Shown in pieces: positions 1 through 10,600 of a stretch of DNA of 64,000 nt. The notes under the pieces are model-generated. The model was not told the origin of the DNA. It did not search any database and was given only the letters and a program-made list of their open reading frames with translations. The stretch is taken from assembly GCF_000237925.1 (NCBI RefSeq), contig NC_031497.1:22821249-22885248 (forward strand). Reading direction: 5' to 3'. A program made the position numbers and the translations under genes. Source of the stretch: Schistosoma mansoni. Taxonomy: Eukaryota; Platyhelminthes; Trematoda; Strigeidida; Schistosomatidae. Within the stretch, counting starts at the first letter, position 1; each line of letters starts with the position of its first letter.

Positions 1-478
1 TACGTTTAATGACTTTATACCTATCGTTGAATCACAATCGGTCACTGCCTAAGAAAGAATATATAATAGCTTTAAAAAGTTAGGTACAGGATATTATCGC
101 TGATACAGTTTTGAAAGAAGCATTATCCTTTTCACATTTGAGAATCATGTTTTCAGATCTGAGGTTTTGATTTGCAGTTTAGTTTGCTGTTTGCTCGAAC
201 GTATTAATATTAGTTTGCTACCTTCTATATTTCTTATATATATATTCGTTCACTTATTTTTTAAGTGATTGCGTTCGGAATAATTATCTAATTTCATTTT
301 GTAGACCTCCATCGGTTAGAGAATTGGTGTAAAAAATGAACAAGCATTATAATTTCATAAGTGCTAAACTCATTTACATCAAAGACGTTTTTGCTAATAA
401 CTTAAGAAATTTTCACGACGATGAAAGATGTACAATATATAGCAAGATTAACTAAAGTTGTTTAAGCACTTCACAAGT
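1..478. other. No gene seen; ends in assembly gap
   Basis: AT-rich sequence with no exon, repeat match or structure that I can support. It runs into a gap of exactly 200 Ns at 479-678, so the left part of the following LTR element is missing. Confidence 0.5.
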
Positions 479-678
479 NNNNNNNNNNNNNNNNNNNNNN
501 NNNNNNNNNNNNNNNNNNNNNNNNNNNNNNNNNNNNNNNNNNNNNNNNNNNNNNNNNNNNNNNNNNNNNNNNNNNNNNNNNNNNNNNNNNNNNNNNNNNN
601 NNNNNNNNNNNNNNNNNNNNNNNNNNNNNNNNNNNNNNNNNNNNNNNNNNNNNNNNNNNNNNNNNNNNNNNNNNNNNN

Positions 679-1405
679 GGGAAGGTCATGTATGAGGTCA
701 GAGTAAACAAAGAAATCTGGACCAGGCACCATAATCAACTAAGGCCAAGAGAAGCCAAGAAAAAAATTGAAGTTACGAAACGCGTCCCACTCGATTTATT
801 ACTGGATACTTTCCAACTTCCGCCAATACCTACAACGGAGGCAACTCAGTCATCCAATCAGGCAGAACATTCTTCAGGTTCTCGGTCGTTACCTCCAAGG
901 AGGTCGGGACGCAAACGCAGAAAACCAAAGAAGTTTCAGGTAAACCCACGATTGCGTAGCTATTAATTTTTTCCAAGGGGAGGTGTTAGGATATTCACAG
1001 GAATATCCAAAAATTATCTCGAATGTAAAGTAGTATGTTTTTAGACTCTTCACATAATTCGCATGTTATTTCCTATTGTACAATTGTTACGTAACTAAAC
1101 TATTCATATTCGTGTTTCTCTTATCATGAGCTTTATTTTGATCTTTGATTTATTATCATACGATTGTTGAGTTATAATCAGTTATGGATTACTTTGGTTG
1201 TATAAAAACCCAGTACGTTTGTAAATAATGATTTTTAGCACAGAGGCTGTTAGTGGTGTTAAGGACGTAGCGGGTTGGGCTAGGCAGATGGCAGGTCAGG
1301 TGGGCGTACTAGTATGTTAGAGCGGGTGTTGAGTCAGGGATTCGACCGAAGATCCGTTGCTTCAAAGGTCGGTGGTGTTATCGAGTCGCACATGAGGTAA
1401 TGATA
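679..1405 (+). mobile_element. Gypsy-type LTR element remnant: end of pol plus 3' LTR
   Basis: After the gap there is the C-terminal tail of a Gypsy-type integrase/pol (690-966), recognisable from the IWTRHHNQLRPR stretch followed by a basic RRSGRKRRK region. A polypurine tract (976-983) follows, and the LTR then starts with TG at 984. Inside the LTR the AAACCCAGTA promoter-like block and the segment after it match the three solo LTRs at 14159, 22167 and 56337, so this is a diverged sister subfamily. The right end of the LTR is unclear because a family-A SINE array begins at about 1409. The element is an old incomplete fossil; its 5' part lies in or before the gap. Confidence 0.75.
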
Positions 1406-1693
1406 GCCTCTGCTAGCCACTATCCATCTCTGCTAACCATGCTTGTGAATTAAGGTGTATCGAGGCAATACGCACAGTATGCACATATGCCAAATAGAGA
1501 CTGACCAGATGCAGTCCTAACAAAATCGATGGGAAGATCCAAACAAGTAATACGAAGTGAATTTAAACTTCACCCCATCGCACAAGCAAGTGGCTATCAG
1601 GACTCAGTGGCCGAGTGGATAACGCGATGGCGTTTGAAGCGAGGGTACTGGGTTCGAGTCCCAGAGTGAACATCAACTCTGAGATGCAGGTAC

Positions 1694-1738
1694 ATCCAGC
1701 TGACGAGTCCCAAATAGGACGAAACGCGCGTCCTGGAT
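1694..1738 (+). ncRNA. Hammerhead ribozyme, family A, unit 1
   Basis: All catalytic elements are present: stem I ATCCAG (1694-1699) pairs with CTGGAT (1733-1738); core CTGACGA is at 1700-1706; stem II is GTCC/GGAC with loop CAAATA; GAAA is at 1721-1724; the short stem III and GTC cleavage triplet end at 1732. This is the schistosome Sm-alpha hammerhead described in the literature. Predicted cleavage is just after 1732. Confidence 0.93.
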
Positions 1739-2026
1739 TCCACTGCTAGCCACTATCCATCTCTGCTAACCATGCTTGTGAATTAAGGTATATCGAGGCA
1801 ATACGCACAGTATGCACATATGCCAAATAGAGACTGACCAGATGCAGTCCTAACAAAATCGATGGGAAGATCCAAACAAGTAATACGAAGTGAATTTAAA
1901 CTTCACCCCATCGCACAAGCAAGTGGCTATCAGGACTCAGTGGCCGAGTGGATAACGCGATGGCGTTTGAAGCGAGGGTACTGGGTTCGAGTCCCAGAGT
2001 GAACATCAACTCTGAGATGCAGGTAC

Positions 2027-2070
2027 ATCCAGCTGACGAGTCCCAATAGGACGAAACGCGCGTCCTGGAT
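2027..2070 (+). ncRNA. Hammerhead ribozyme, family A, unit 2
   Basis: Same layout as the motif 333 bp upstream: ATCCAG, CTGACGA at 2033-2039, GTCC/GGAC, GAAA at 2053-2056, GTC ending at 2064, then CTGGAT. The stem II loop is one base shorter (CAATA). Together with unit 1 it would release a unit-length RNA from a dimeric transcript. Confidence 0.92.
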
Positions 2071-2649
2071 TCCACTGCTAGCCACTATCCATCTCTGCTA
2101 ACCATGCTTGTGAAATAAGGTATATCGAGGCAATACGCACAGTATGCACATATGCCAAATAGAGACTGACCAGATGCAGTCCTAACAAAATCGATGGGAA
2201 GATCCAAACAAGTAATACGAAGTGTATTTCAATATTTCCTGTAAAATCAGTCATCACTTAGTAAATAAACAGATACGAAATTAGATTTGAAGACGAGATT
2301 ACGTATTCAGATCATCGCATCAACTCTTCACCGACACGGTGTTCAACGGTATTAATGTTCAACTTCAGTCAGTTCAGGAAATAGAGCGAACCTGATCCAT
2401 TGCATGTAGTGGATAATTGTCTCACACTCGACATTGTTGAATTTGACTGGTCACAGACTCTCTCCAGAACTGAAGTTAACATACTTATAACAGTGAAGTA
2501 GGTTAGATTTGTGGATACTCAAACTACTTAATAAAAATACATCCACTTGATAACACTCGAAAAAGATCTATGCAGTTTCCGGATTACATTCTGAACATAT
2601 ACTAAGTAAACGAAAAACTTTTCGCTGTACTCTACATTTTGGCATTTCG

Positions 2650-3010
2650 ATAAGCATGTATATACTACTACAGATTCTAGTTAATTGAAGCTGTGAATAT
2701 TAACACTAAGATAAAATAAACTTAACTAATGCGCGCTTTTAATGACTAAATATAAAATAGTGAAGTGGTTGCTCAACGTCTTTTGTTAGTTGAAGTTAGA
2801 CATTAACACCGTTTGATGCTAGCCGGCACAGTGGTCTATCGATTAACTGCTCGCGCGCAAGACTGATAGGTCCTGGTTTCAAATCTCGTGAGGCGGGATG
2901 GTGGATGCGCGCTGCCGAGGAGTCGCACAATAGGACGAAACAGCCGTCCAGTGCTTCTAGGTTTTCCATGCTGGTCTAGCTTCAATTGACTCATGATTTC
3001 AACCATAAAT
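2650..3010 (+). repeat. Family B SINE with 5' extension and hammerhead motif
   Basis: A tRNA-like head (GGCACAGTGGTCT, then a B-box-like stretch) is followed by a hammerhead core with GAGGA, a GTC-type stem II, and GAAA next to a CAGCCGTC stem III, and then the common tail ending in the TTCAATTGACTCATGATTTC block. About 130 bp upstream of the usual family B start also match the copy at 11080-11436, so both belong to one longer subfamily. The copy ends about 50 bp before the splice acceptor of the MFS exon at 3058. Confidence 0.8.
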
Positions 3011-3057
3011 ACACAATAATATTTGTCAGTAAATATTTTTTGCTTTTGTATTTTCAG

Positions 3058-3195
3058 TTGTACAGTGGTCCATTTTTGTTGAATTCATTGAAAAAGAATA
3101 AAAGTTCAATGGTTTCTGTTCAATTAGTTACTACAATTTCTTGTTTGATCACGTCAGTTGCTGTACAAAGAATCAATAAATTACTCGGGAACTAT
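3058..3195 (+). CDS. MFS transporter (MFSD12-like), penultimate coding exon
   Basis: A pyrimidine-rich TTTTCAG acceptor precedes 3058 and a GTAAGTGG donor follows 3195; the exon is 46 codons, phase 0 at both ends. It encodes a hydrophobic transmembrane stretch preceded by a basic loop (LKKNKSS) and followed by VQRINKLLGNY, as in the second half of a 12-helix MFS protein. Together with the next exon it resembles MFSD12-type transporters, which in vertebrates act in lysosome-related organelles in cysteine import. Earlier exons are not visible between the window start and here. The similarity is judged by eye. Confidence 0.72.
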
Positions 3196-4303
3196 GTAAG
3201 TGGAAGTAATTGACGATTTCAACAATATTGAAATCAAGTTAAAAGTCTATTACTGAATGATATTTCACTTTTTGTTGAGCACTGATTTATAACAGTTTGG
3301 TTGACTACGTTTTAAACCTCATCCATGATTTATTTGCTATTGGAATACAGCTTGATTTATCTGTCTACAATTGGTAATGAAAAACTAAGATGTTGTCTCT
3401 ACTATAGACCTTCGAAATTACTATTTAATCAATTTCAGCACGTTTAGAATAATCTAAGTCTTAACAGACATAGGCAGAAATGAACAGTAATTGTAAGACC
3501 TGATGTGGCTTCGATAGAGAAGGAACGATTCAAGTTCATAACTATAAAGACATCAGTCTTGAATTTTATGGTGTTGAAGAGATCTGACATGAGGCCTCAC
3601 ATGATGTTAAACAGAACACATTGAGAAACAATTTAGATGGCCTCCGAGTACATTTCCATTTGTCTATGTTAACAAGTAATCTGTATAGTACATCGACATC
3701 GAACCGAAAGAACTTAACGGGTCAAATATTTCATGTGATAAAGGCAAAGAAAACAACTTGATCAATCAAACAGATTACAGGTTCAGTCATGAGTGAATCA
3801 ATAGAATTACAAATGTACCTTCTACAGGACTCGAACTTGTAACAAACACAATCAAAGCTACAAACATTAACACTGAGACATTAGTATTCAGACTGAACAC
3901 TCAAACATTACACATTATCGCATTCAAGTATTCAGAGTAGGATTTTAAATCTATACCATTATTTCATAATACTCTAAATGGTGAATTTCTCATCTTGCCA
4001 ATGATTAACTTGACTTAATGCAATATATTCTAGGAATGGTTTTATTATTCATACATGAGATTCGTTAATTCATAACACTCTAAATGGTCAATTAACCATC
4101 TTGCCAATGATTGACTTGACTTGATGCAATATATTCTAGGAATGGCTTCACTATTATTTATACATGAATTTCGATAAGCATTTTGCAGAACTCAACACGT
4201 TTGTCTATCTTATAACATGATCACATGAAATATTCATAAAACTTATATCTCTTTCAGTGTGTACATGTTCCGCTAAAAATCGTAAATGCTTTTTTCATTT
4301 TAG
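3196..4303 (+). other. Intron between the last two MFS exons
   Basis: GT at 3196 and AG at 4302-4303. Inside, a stretch of about 110 bp is duplicated in tandem (about 3957-4060 and 4070-4170; shared blocks include CATCTTGCCAATGATT and GCAATATATTCTAGGAATGG). I see no other exon or recognisable element. Confidence 0.6.
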
Positions 4304-4798
4304 ATTGGTTCAGTCGTCGGTGTTCCATTTATCCTTGGATTTTGTGCAATCGCTTACTTTTTAAAATCAGCCGATGAAAACCTCACAGCAATCTATTTTT
4401 CTGCAGCCATTCTAGGCATTGGTAACACAATCAATAATGTTCGAGCAGTGGTTGCGATTGCAACATTGATCGGTGTAAATCAAGTACACACAGCAGCATT
4501 TGTTCATGGGATCGCATCATTGTTTGACAGAATCTTGACTGGTGTCTTCATTCAATGCATACAACTCTGTGTACCTCAGTTAACGTATAGACATATACAG
4601 GTGTATATTGTAGGTAGTTTGGCAGTATTCGGTGGTATCCTGGCGACAATTGATAATTTCATTTATTCAGAGACTTTAGAAAGTACAAATGCACCTTGTT
4701 TTTCATGTATTAGCAGAAGAACAACTTCATCATCGTTTCCGTCACCATCGAAATTTCAGGGTGACCAAACCTTTAATCATGTTAGTAATGATAACTAA
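4304..4798 (+). CDS. MFS transporter (MFSD12-like), last coding exon
   Basis: The acceptor TTTCATTTTAG ends at 4303; the frame stays open for 164 codons to the stop at 4796-4798. Four predicted membrane segments follow one another: one starting IGSVVGVPFILG, one around AAILGIGNTINNVRAVVAIA, one around AAFVHGIASLFDRILTG, and one around VYIVGSLAVFGGILATIDNF, then a short Ser/Thr-rich cytoplasmic tail. The pattern of a Gly-rich helix, a LIG loop, AFV.G..S..D and a last helix matches the C-terminal end of MFSD12 family proteins, and this is the main reason for the call. Another MFS subfamily cannot be excluded. The gene is convergent with the glutamate receptor gene that ends at 7195. Confidence 0.75.
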   Translation: MGSVVGVPFILGFCAIAYFLKSADENLTAIYFSAAILGIGNTINNVRAVVAIATLIGVNQVHTAAFVHGIASLFDRILTGVFIQCIQLCVPQLTYRHIQVYIVGSLAVFGGILATIDNFIYSETLESTNAPCFSCISRRTTSSSFPSPSKFQGDQTFNHVSNDN

Positions 4799-5227
4799 AA
4801 TATTGGTAACTGTAGATGCTAATCAACATATTTATGTATCATTAATGAAAGTCAAAAATCTTTCCGCATACAACAAAACGTCTTCATGTTCCATCAGTCT
4901 ACCACTTTTCAATCTCTCAGTTTATTGATGTATATTCACCTACTCTTCCTTGCCAAGAAACTCTATCTATTATGATACTTATAACATGAAAACCATATTT
5001 TTCTTAAACAATCTACTATCGAATACTTCATTGAACCTTTCCATTGAATACATCAGGCTGTATTAATTAGACCATTGATACATATTGAGGAAATGGAGTA
5101 TTCACAATCTTTGTTATACTAAAGGAATATTGTATTTATTATCCATAGTTATTCATGATTGATTCTTCGACAGAAGTTTTCTCTGTAAACAAACAGAAGT
5201 TGAAGTGTAGGTAACACTATTTGTTCT

Positions 5228-5233
5228 AATAAA
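5228..5233 (+). promoter_or_regulatory. Possible polyadenylation signal of the MFS gene
   Basis: An AATAAA hexamer lies 430 bp after the stop codon, the first plausible one downstream. Its use is only inferred. Confidence 0.3.
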
Positions 5234-5799
5234 ACAAGTAGAAATAAATTGTCTCATCCACCAAGTATTCTAACTCTATTCATTGACTTTAAAAGTGGTT
5301 TACATTAGTAGCTGATGAATAAATGAAACTAAGAGATTGACAGTTATTTATTTGCGTTCTGAACTCCTCATCAGGATAACCTATGATTAGTTTGTGATTG
5401 AATTTAGACAATTGAAAAGGTGAGATAAGTATGATTGTAATGTGAATTCTGGTTGGATACGTTATATAATTTGACAGTGAAGGGTTGGTATGCAGTTGAG
5501 AAGATTGGAAGAATCAGAGGAGTACTGGACAACCATTTCATCCTATTTAGGGGCTTCATAGCAATATACATCCACGACTGCAAAACAGATATTTTACAAT
5601 GAATATGACACTGTCGAATCCCTGAATCAGAATCCATCTGTTCACATTTTGTTCAACTTCAATCATTTTTTGAGGTATCGAGACCCTCATCTGAAGCTAT
5701 CGGTGGTAGACAGCAATTAGCTCACACCCGATTTGTTTAACCTCACAATTCATAGCATCTCATCATAACTTTGAGAAATACATTTCTAAGCTAGTCAGT

Positions 5800-6055
5800 G
5801 ACAAGCGCATGACCATGGTGGTAACCATGGTGGTTGGTGGTAAATAGGAAACCCTGAACCTAGGTTTCATGCTACTTGGCACTCGTCAGCAAGGTGTACC
5901 TGTAATCTTGAGGGAACTGATGGTCCCTGACAAATTCGATCCCGTGTCACTTAGCTTAACAGCCAGAGATGCTACCACTGAGCTATTCGGGCCGCGTCCG
6001 AAATCCTGTAGGACTGAGATGTAATCACAATTGATTGACCACTGGGTGGAAATTG
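5800..6055 (-). repeat. Family C SINE (tRNA head plus hammerhead)
   Basis: Read on the minus strand, a tRNA-like head has an A box TAGCTCAGTGG and a weaker B-box-like stretch, followed by the AGTTCCCTCAAGATTACAGG linker and a hammerhead (5851-5895). The plus-strand sequence around 6020-6055 (TGATTGACCACTGGGTGG) matches the flanks of the family C copies at 17755-18075. Confidence 0.75.
5851..5895 (-). ncRNA. Hammerhead ribozyme motif, family C
   Basis: On the minus strand: ACCTTG stem I, core CTGACGA, stem II GTGC/GCAT with loop CAAGTA, GAAA, palindromic stem III CCTAGG, then a GTT triplet and CAGGGT closing stem I. The core is intact; the GTT triplet, in place of GTC, would be expected to cleave slowly. 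Confidence 0.75.
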
Positions 6056-6103
6056 ATGGAATTATGATCTACTTAGTTTGAGCGGATGATGTTAGTCAGA
6101 ATA

Positions 6104-6189
6104 GTGACGAAAGTTCCACGATCAAACCATCCAGTTCAGAGTATGACACTCCACCAAGATATTTTTAGGCTGTGAATTTTTTCTTCTAC
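6104..6189. repeat. Half copy of a palindromic repeat next to an assembly gap
   Basis: The sequence CCACGATCAAACCATCCAGTTC matches one arm of the palindromic repeats at 28235-28572 and 51618-51762. The run of 200 Ns starts at 6190, so the other arm may be missing in the gap. Confidence 0.55.
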
Positions 6190-6942
6190 NNNNNNNNNNN
6201 NNNNNNNNNNNNNNNNNNNNNNNNNNNNNNNNNNNNNNNNNNNNNNNNNNNNNNNNNNNNNNNNNNNNNNNNNNNNNNNNNNNNNNNNNNNNNNNNNNNN
6301 NNNNNNNNNNNNNNNNNNNNNNNNNNNNNNNNNNNNNNNNNNNNNNNNNNNNNNNNNNNNNNNNNNNNNNNNNNNNNNNNNNNNNNNNNGAACTACAGTT
6401 AGGAGACGCTAACAACATTCAGAGAACAGAAGCATATCGATGTGGTTCACAAGACTGAATGAAAGCCTTTGTCTTCGGTGTTTCTGTATAAAATTTAATA
6501 TGAAATAAATTCATATTCATTCACTCGACACGTTGGCCGGAATCATTTGTCATTATTTGAGCGAGCCCCCCAAAAAGGGGCATCATTCTGTGAGAAAATG
6601 TTAACGGTATATAATCCTGATAATGCAATAATAGATGAATCAACGTTACTAAAAATATCCTCCTAGTAGTCATAAACGATTGAATTTCGGGAATTATCCA
6701 CCGTTTTTGTTTTCGATTCTACATCCTTTAAGTCTCACAGATAGTACATTTACATTTATTTACTAGACCGATTACTAAATACCCATTTCTGAAAGAAAAG
6801 TTTGATTATGATCTCTACTTTTATTTCTGAATAATAAGTAAACAGAGCAACAAAACTATAATCACTATTCATGTTTATTTATGCAGCTTTTCTATGTTAC
6901 TGTTAAGCATTATGATTTCAAAATTGCTGTATGTTTATCACT

Positions 6943-6983
<41 letters not shown>

Positions 6984-6984
6984 G

Positions 6985-7110
6985 TGTATACTACAAAAAG
7001 ACCTCGGCGGCCTTTGCTCCATTGGGAGTAACAGGCGTTAGTAAGTAAATGAGTAAGTAAGTAAGTAAGTGAGTGAGTAAGTAAGTAAGTAGGTAAGTAG
7101 GTAAATAACG
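6985..7110 (+). mobile_element. RTE LINE 3' end with GTAA tail
   Basis: It has the terminal motif of the RTE elements here (CCTTTGCTCCATTGGGAGTA then ACAGGCGT) followed by about 70 bp of AGTAAGTAAG-type tail. Only the last part of the element is present. It lies just past the 3' end of the glutamate receptor gene and is preceded by a TA run (6944-6974). Confidence 0.8.
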
Positions 7111-7194
7111 AAAAGACCTACTGTAGATGACTTCTTTTTATATTTTAATTATGAATTCTAATATAAAGTTTGAATGATGTTACAAAATCATTCT

Positions 7195-7624
7195 TTATTC
7201 CAAATTGGATTCAGTTTGATTTTCAGCTGTGATGACTGTAGCGTCGAATGCTGCTGAAGCTCTTCTATGTCCAGCATATTTTAATTGTTTTAATGTAGGA
7301 TTGCGAGATAGGTCTAATTTCGGTTTAGGTATTTCTTCTGTTGGATGTGTGAAACGTCTCCATATGGATGGATGACCATCAGAAGAATTTTTTGATTTTG
7401 GATGAAGTTTCTCTTTTTTTAATGAATATTTATGCCATTTTATTTCAATAATTAAAACAATTAAGCTTGTTACAATGAATACAGAAAGTACAATGAAAGC
7501 ACCTGATATATTGCGTAATGTAACTAAATTGAATGTGGCGGTATTTGAGGTATATTTCATTTTTTCAACATTCCATTTCTCAAGTAAATGATCAATAACT
7601 CCTCTTTCTCGAAGAATTGACATA
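7195..7624 (-). CDS. Glutamate receptor exon 13 (end of S2, M4, tail, stop)
   Basis: After the acceptor TTAATTTAG, one base completes a Phe codon, then [17 protein letters not shown] matches the last S2 helix. M4 is [19 protein letters not shown] (about 843-866), followed by a basic tail of 80 residues with no PDZ-type end that I recognise. The stop TAA is part of an AATAAA hexamer (7194-7199 on the minus strand). Confidence 0.94.
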
Positions 7625-10600
7625 CTAAATTAAAAATACAATAAAATTTCTAATTCACTACCATTAACAGAGTGAATAGTTTAGCTATGAAAAGTTATGG
7701 TAAAATACTGTTAATTTATCTGCGAACAATTTATGAATTGACGCTTACTTCACATATTCATTTACTTACTTACTTACATACGCCTGTTATACCTCATTGA
7801 GGAGCATAGGCCGCACACCAGCATTCTCCATCAAACCGTGTTCTAGGAAATCCTTCTCACTTCTTTACAGTTAACATTCATCCTTTTCATATCTGCTTCT
7901 ATTTCCCAACGTATTGTGTTCTTTGACCTTCCTCTTTCCCATTTCCCTTCCGAATTCCAAGTTAGGGATTGCTTCGTGTTGCAGTTTGGTTATTTCCTCA
8001 ATGTATGTCCGATACACTTACAACGTCTTTTCCTAATTTCTTCTTCACCTGGAAGCTGATTTGTCCTCTCCCATAAAACGCTGTTGCTGATAGTATCCGG
8101 TCAGTGAATGTTGAGTATCTTGCGTAGACAACTACTTATAAATACTTGCACATTTAGATGATAGTTGTAGTAGTTCTCTACGTTTCAGCCCCTTTCAGTG
8201 GAACTGTGTTGACGTTTGTATTGAATATTCTCACTTTGAAATTAGTTGAGAGTTGTTTTGAGTTCTATATGTTCTCTATTATAGAAAAGTGGTCCTTGCT
8301 TTGCCAATCCATCTGCATCAGATCCTCCTTGTTCATCAATGATGCTGCTGTCCAGGTACGTGAATGTGTCCACCTCTTCCAGAATTTCTCCATCAATTGT
8401 GATCGGGTTGGTGTTCTCCGTGTTGTACTTGAGAATCTTGCTTTTTCCTTTGTGAATGTTGAGGCCTATTGATATAGAGGCTACTGCTACATATGTTGTC
8501 TTCGTCTGTATTTGTTCGTGTGTATGAGATAGGAGGGCTAGATCAGCTGCGAAGTCCAAATCATCTAATTGGTTCTGAGATGTCCATTGTATTCCGTGCT
8601 TCCCCTCAGATGTCGAGGTCGTCATAATCCGGTCAATCACCAGAAGAAAGAGGAAGGAGGAGGGACATATTCATTTAGGAACAAATAATAACATGAAAAT
8701 CAATATTAGTTACTTGTTAGTAATATTATGTTTCATTATGAAAGGACAATTATTCCGTTGTATTGTACTCCATCAATATCTGTAAATCAAAACTTATCTG
8801 AGAATGGTTCAATCAATTTGTAACTATATTTCTAAGTGGAACAATAATCTAATCCAGATCACTATCCTTACGTCATTTTCTAAGTTAGTACGATCACCTT
8901 TGTACACATATAAATTGTAAGGATATGCATATGGCTTTGAATCATAAAATTACCAATGAAATATAAGTTTTTATCGCTCTATAACTAAGTTGAACAAAAC
9001 TTACGAATGGTTATGATGACTTAATAAGGCTTTAGATAATAATAAAAATGTCATATAGAATAACTTACAAACTAAGCATTAGTGGAGCATATTCTTCATC
9101 TAACCTTACAGCAAATCCAATTGGTATTATAACTTTCTTATCATCAACAACTGTCAAAGTTTCTTCATTGTCAGGTAAATAATGCAATAATTGTATTCTG
9201 TCATCTAGTAGAACATTTTTAGTACTGTTGCGGACGTAAGCTACACCATCACTTAGGTTTCTAAGGACATATGGGTTGCCCATAATTTTCTCATATACTA
9301 TTGAGTAATATTCATTGGCCGTTGCACTCTGAAAGACAAAGAAAGGTACATACCAAATGTACTACTGTGAATACAACATAGTCAATAGTTAATCAGAGGA
9401 AAATGCACGTTCATCAATGAAGTACAACTACTTTTTATCTTCTCATAATATGACATCACCTCTTGCTCCTTAATTATTGTCTAGGAGTTAAATTTAGGAC
9501 CCATATTAACTTCCTATTCAGTGTTTACCTGGATCTCAGTGCTGATATCTACACTTAAATCCAATCGCGGTACTTAACGTTTTAAACCCCAGAGCATTAT
9601 CTACCAGGTTATTAAAATACAATAGCCACAAACAGGTATAGTATTGGGATATTCCAACAGGGACTGATTACATTTAGTCTTGAATAACAACATTGGGAAA
9701 TCACAAACTTTGACAAATCGTAATCATTCTCAGAATAAAGGTTACGGTTCATTTTAAGATATATATACAACCTGTTATTGTTGTTGCAATTGCAATTATT
9801 TCTGAATACTATGTAATAAGTGATTAAATAGTATCAAGACAAAAAATTGAAATACATGAGAAAGTCACGAGTCCATCATAGCTAGAATACCACTGAAAAC
9901 CTGGAAGTCATGGATGGATGTTTCACCCTAGTATTGGAATCCTCAAACGTATGCATCCAAAATCCTGCTATGGGACTTGAACCCAAGATCTTCGATCTCA
10001 CGAGCTACCACTCAACCTCTAAACCTTGAGTTCGAGTTTCCATGCGAGATCATGGATGCATACTTCTGAGGAGTGCCATACTAGGACGGATGACCGTCCA
10101 GTGCTTCTAGGTTTTCAATGGTGGTCTAGCTTAGATCAACCCGTAATTTCAACTTTGAAAATGCTAAAATCTTCACAAATCCCCATACTAATAAGATAAA
10201 AAATTAAAATCACTATTATATAATATCACTATTAAAGCTTGAACTGTCAATAAAACAAGTTATGAATAAGTTAGATGTTTAGAAAACGCGTTTTCCAAAC
10301 TTCGACGAATTACGGCGACCTTCTACTATTAATTCTGTATGTGATAATTTTAATTGGATATGAAACATCAATTTACTTCTGTTTGGCTTGAAGTATACCA
10401 TAAAAGGAATAATATAGATTAGGTTACCCGAAAATATATTGAAAAGAAACAAACCTGTATCAATTTTACTGTACCACTGTTCTTAATAGCTGCCAATGAT
10501 AATCCTGAAGTTGCAAGATCTTCTAACGACGATACAGGTATTTGTATTACATTCCTAGTTAAAAAAGCTGTCAAATCAGCCTGCCAAGTGGCTTGAATCA

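Larger units (their letters stand above)
1409..2224 (+). repeat. Tandem array of Sm-alpha (family A) SINE, about 2.5 units
   Basis: Two and a half near-identical units stand head to tail with a period of 333 bp, measured between the CTGACGA cores at 1700 and 2033. Each full unit has a tRNA-like head with a good A box (TGGCCGAGTGG at 1608-1618 and 1941-1951) and B box (GGTTCGAGTCC at 1651-1661 and 1984-1994), then the schistosome hammerhead ribozyme, then a tail. The units are almost identical, so the array is young. The first unit lacks its start, and the third stops after GATCCAAACAAGTAATACGA. Tandem units are expected for this family, because stem III of its ribozyme is short and cleaves best in dimers. 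Confidence 0.9.

Noticed and set aside
1600-1675. tRNA gene (Leu/Ser-like) with good A and B boxes
   Set aside because: It is the head of a repeated SINE, occurs twice in tandem and is followed by a hammerhead; I see no complete acceptor-stem pairing or mature tRNA fold.
1409-2224. CRISPR-like or satellite array
   Set aside because: The repeat unit is 333 bp with a SINE structure in a eukaryotic genome; there are no spacers.
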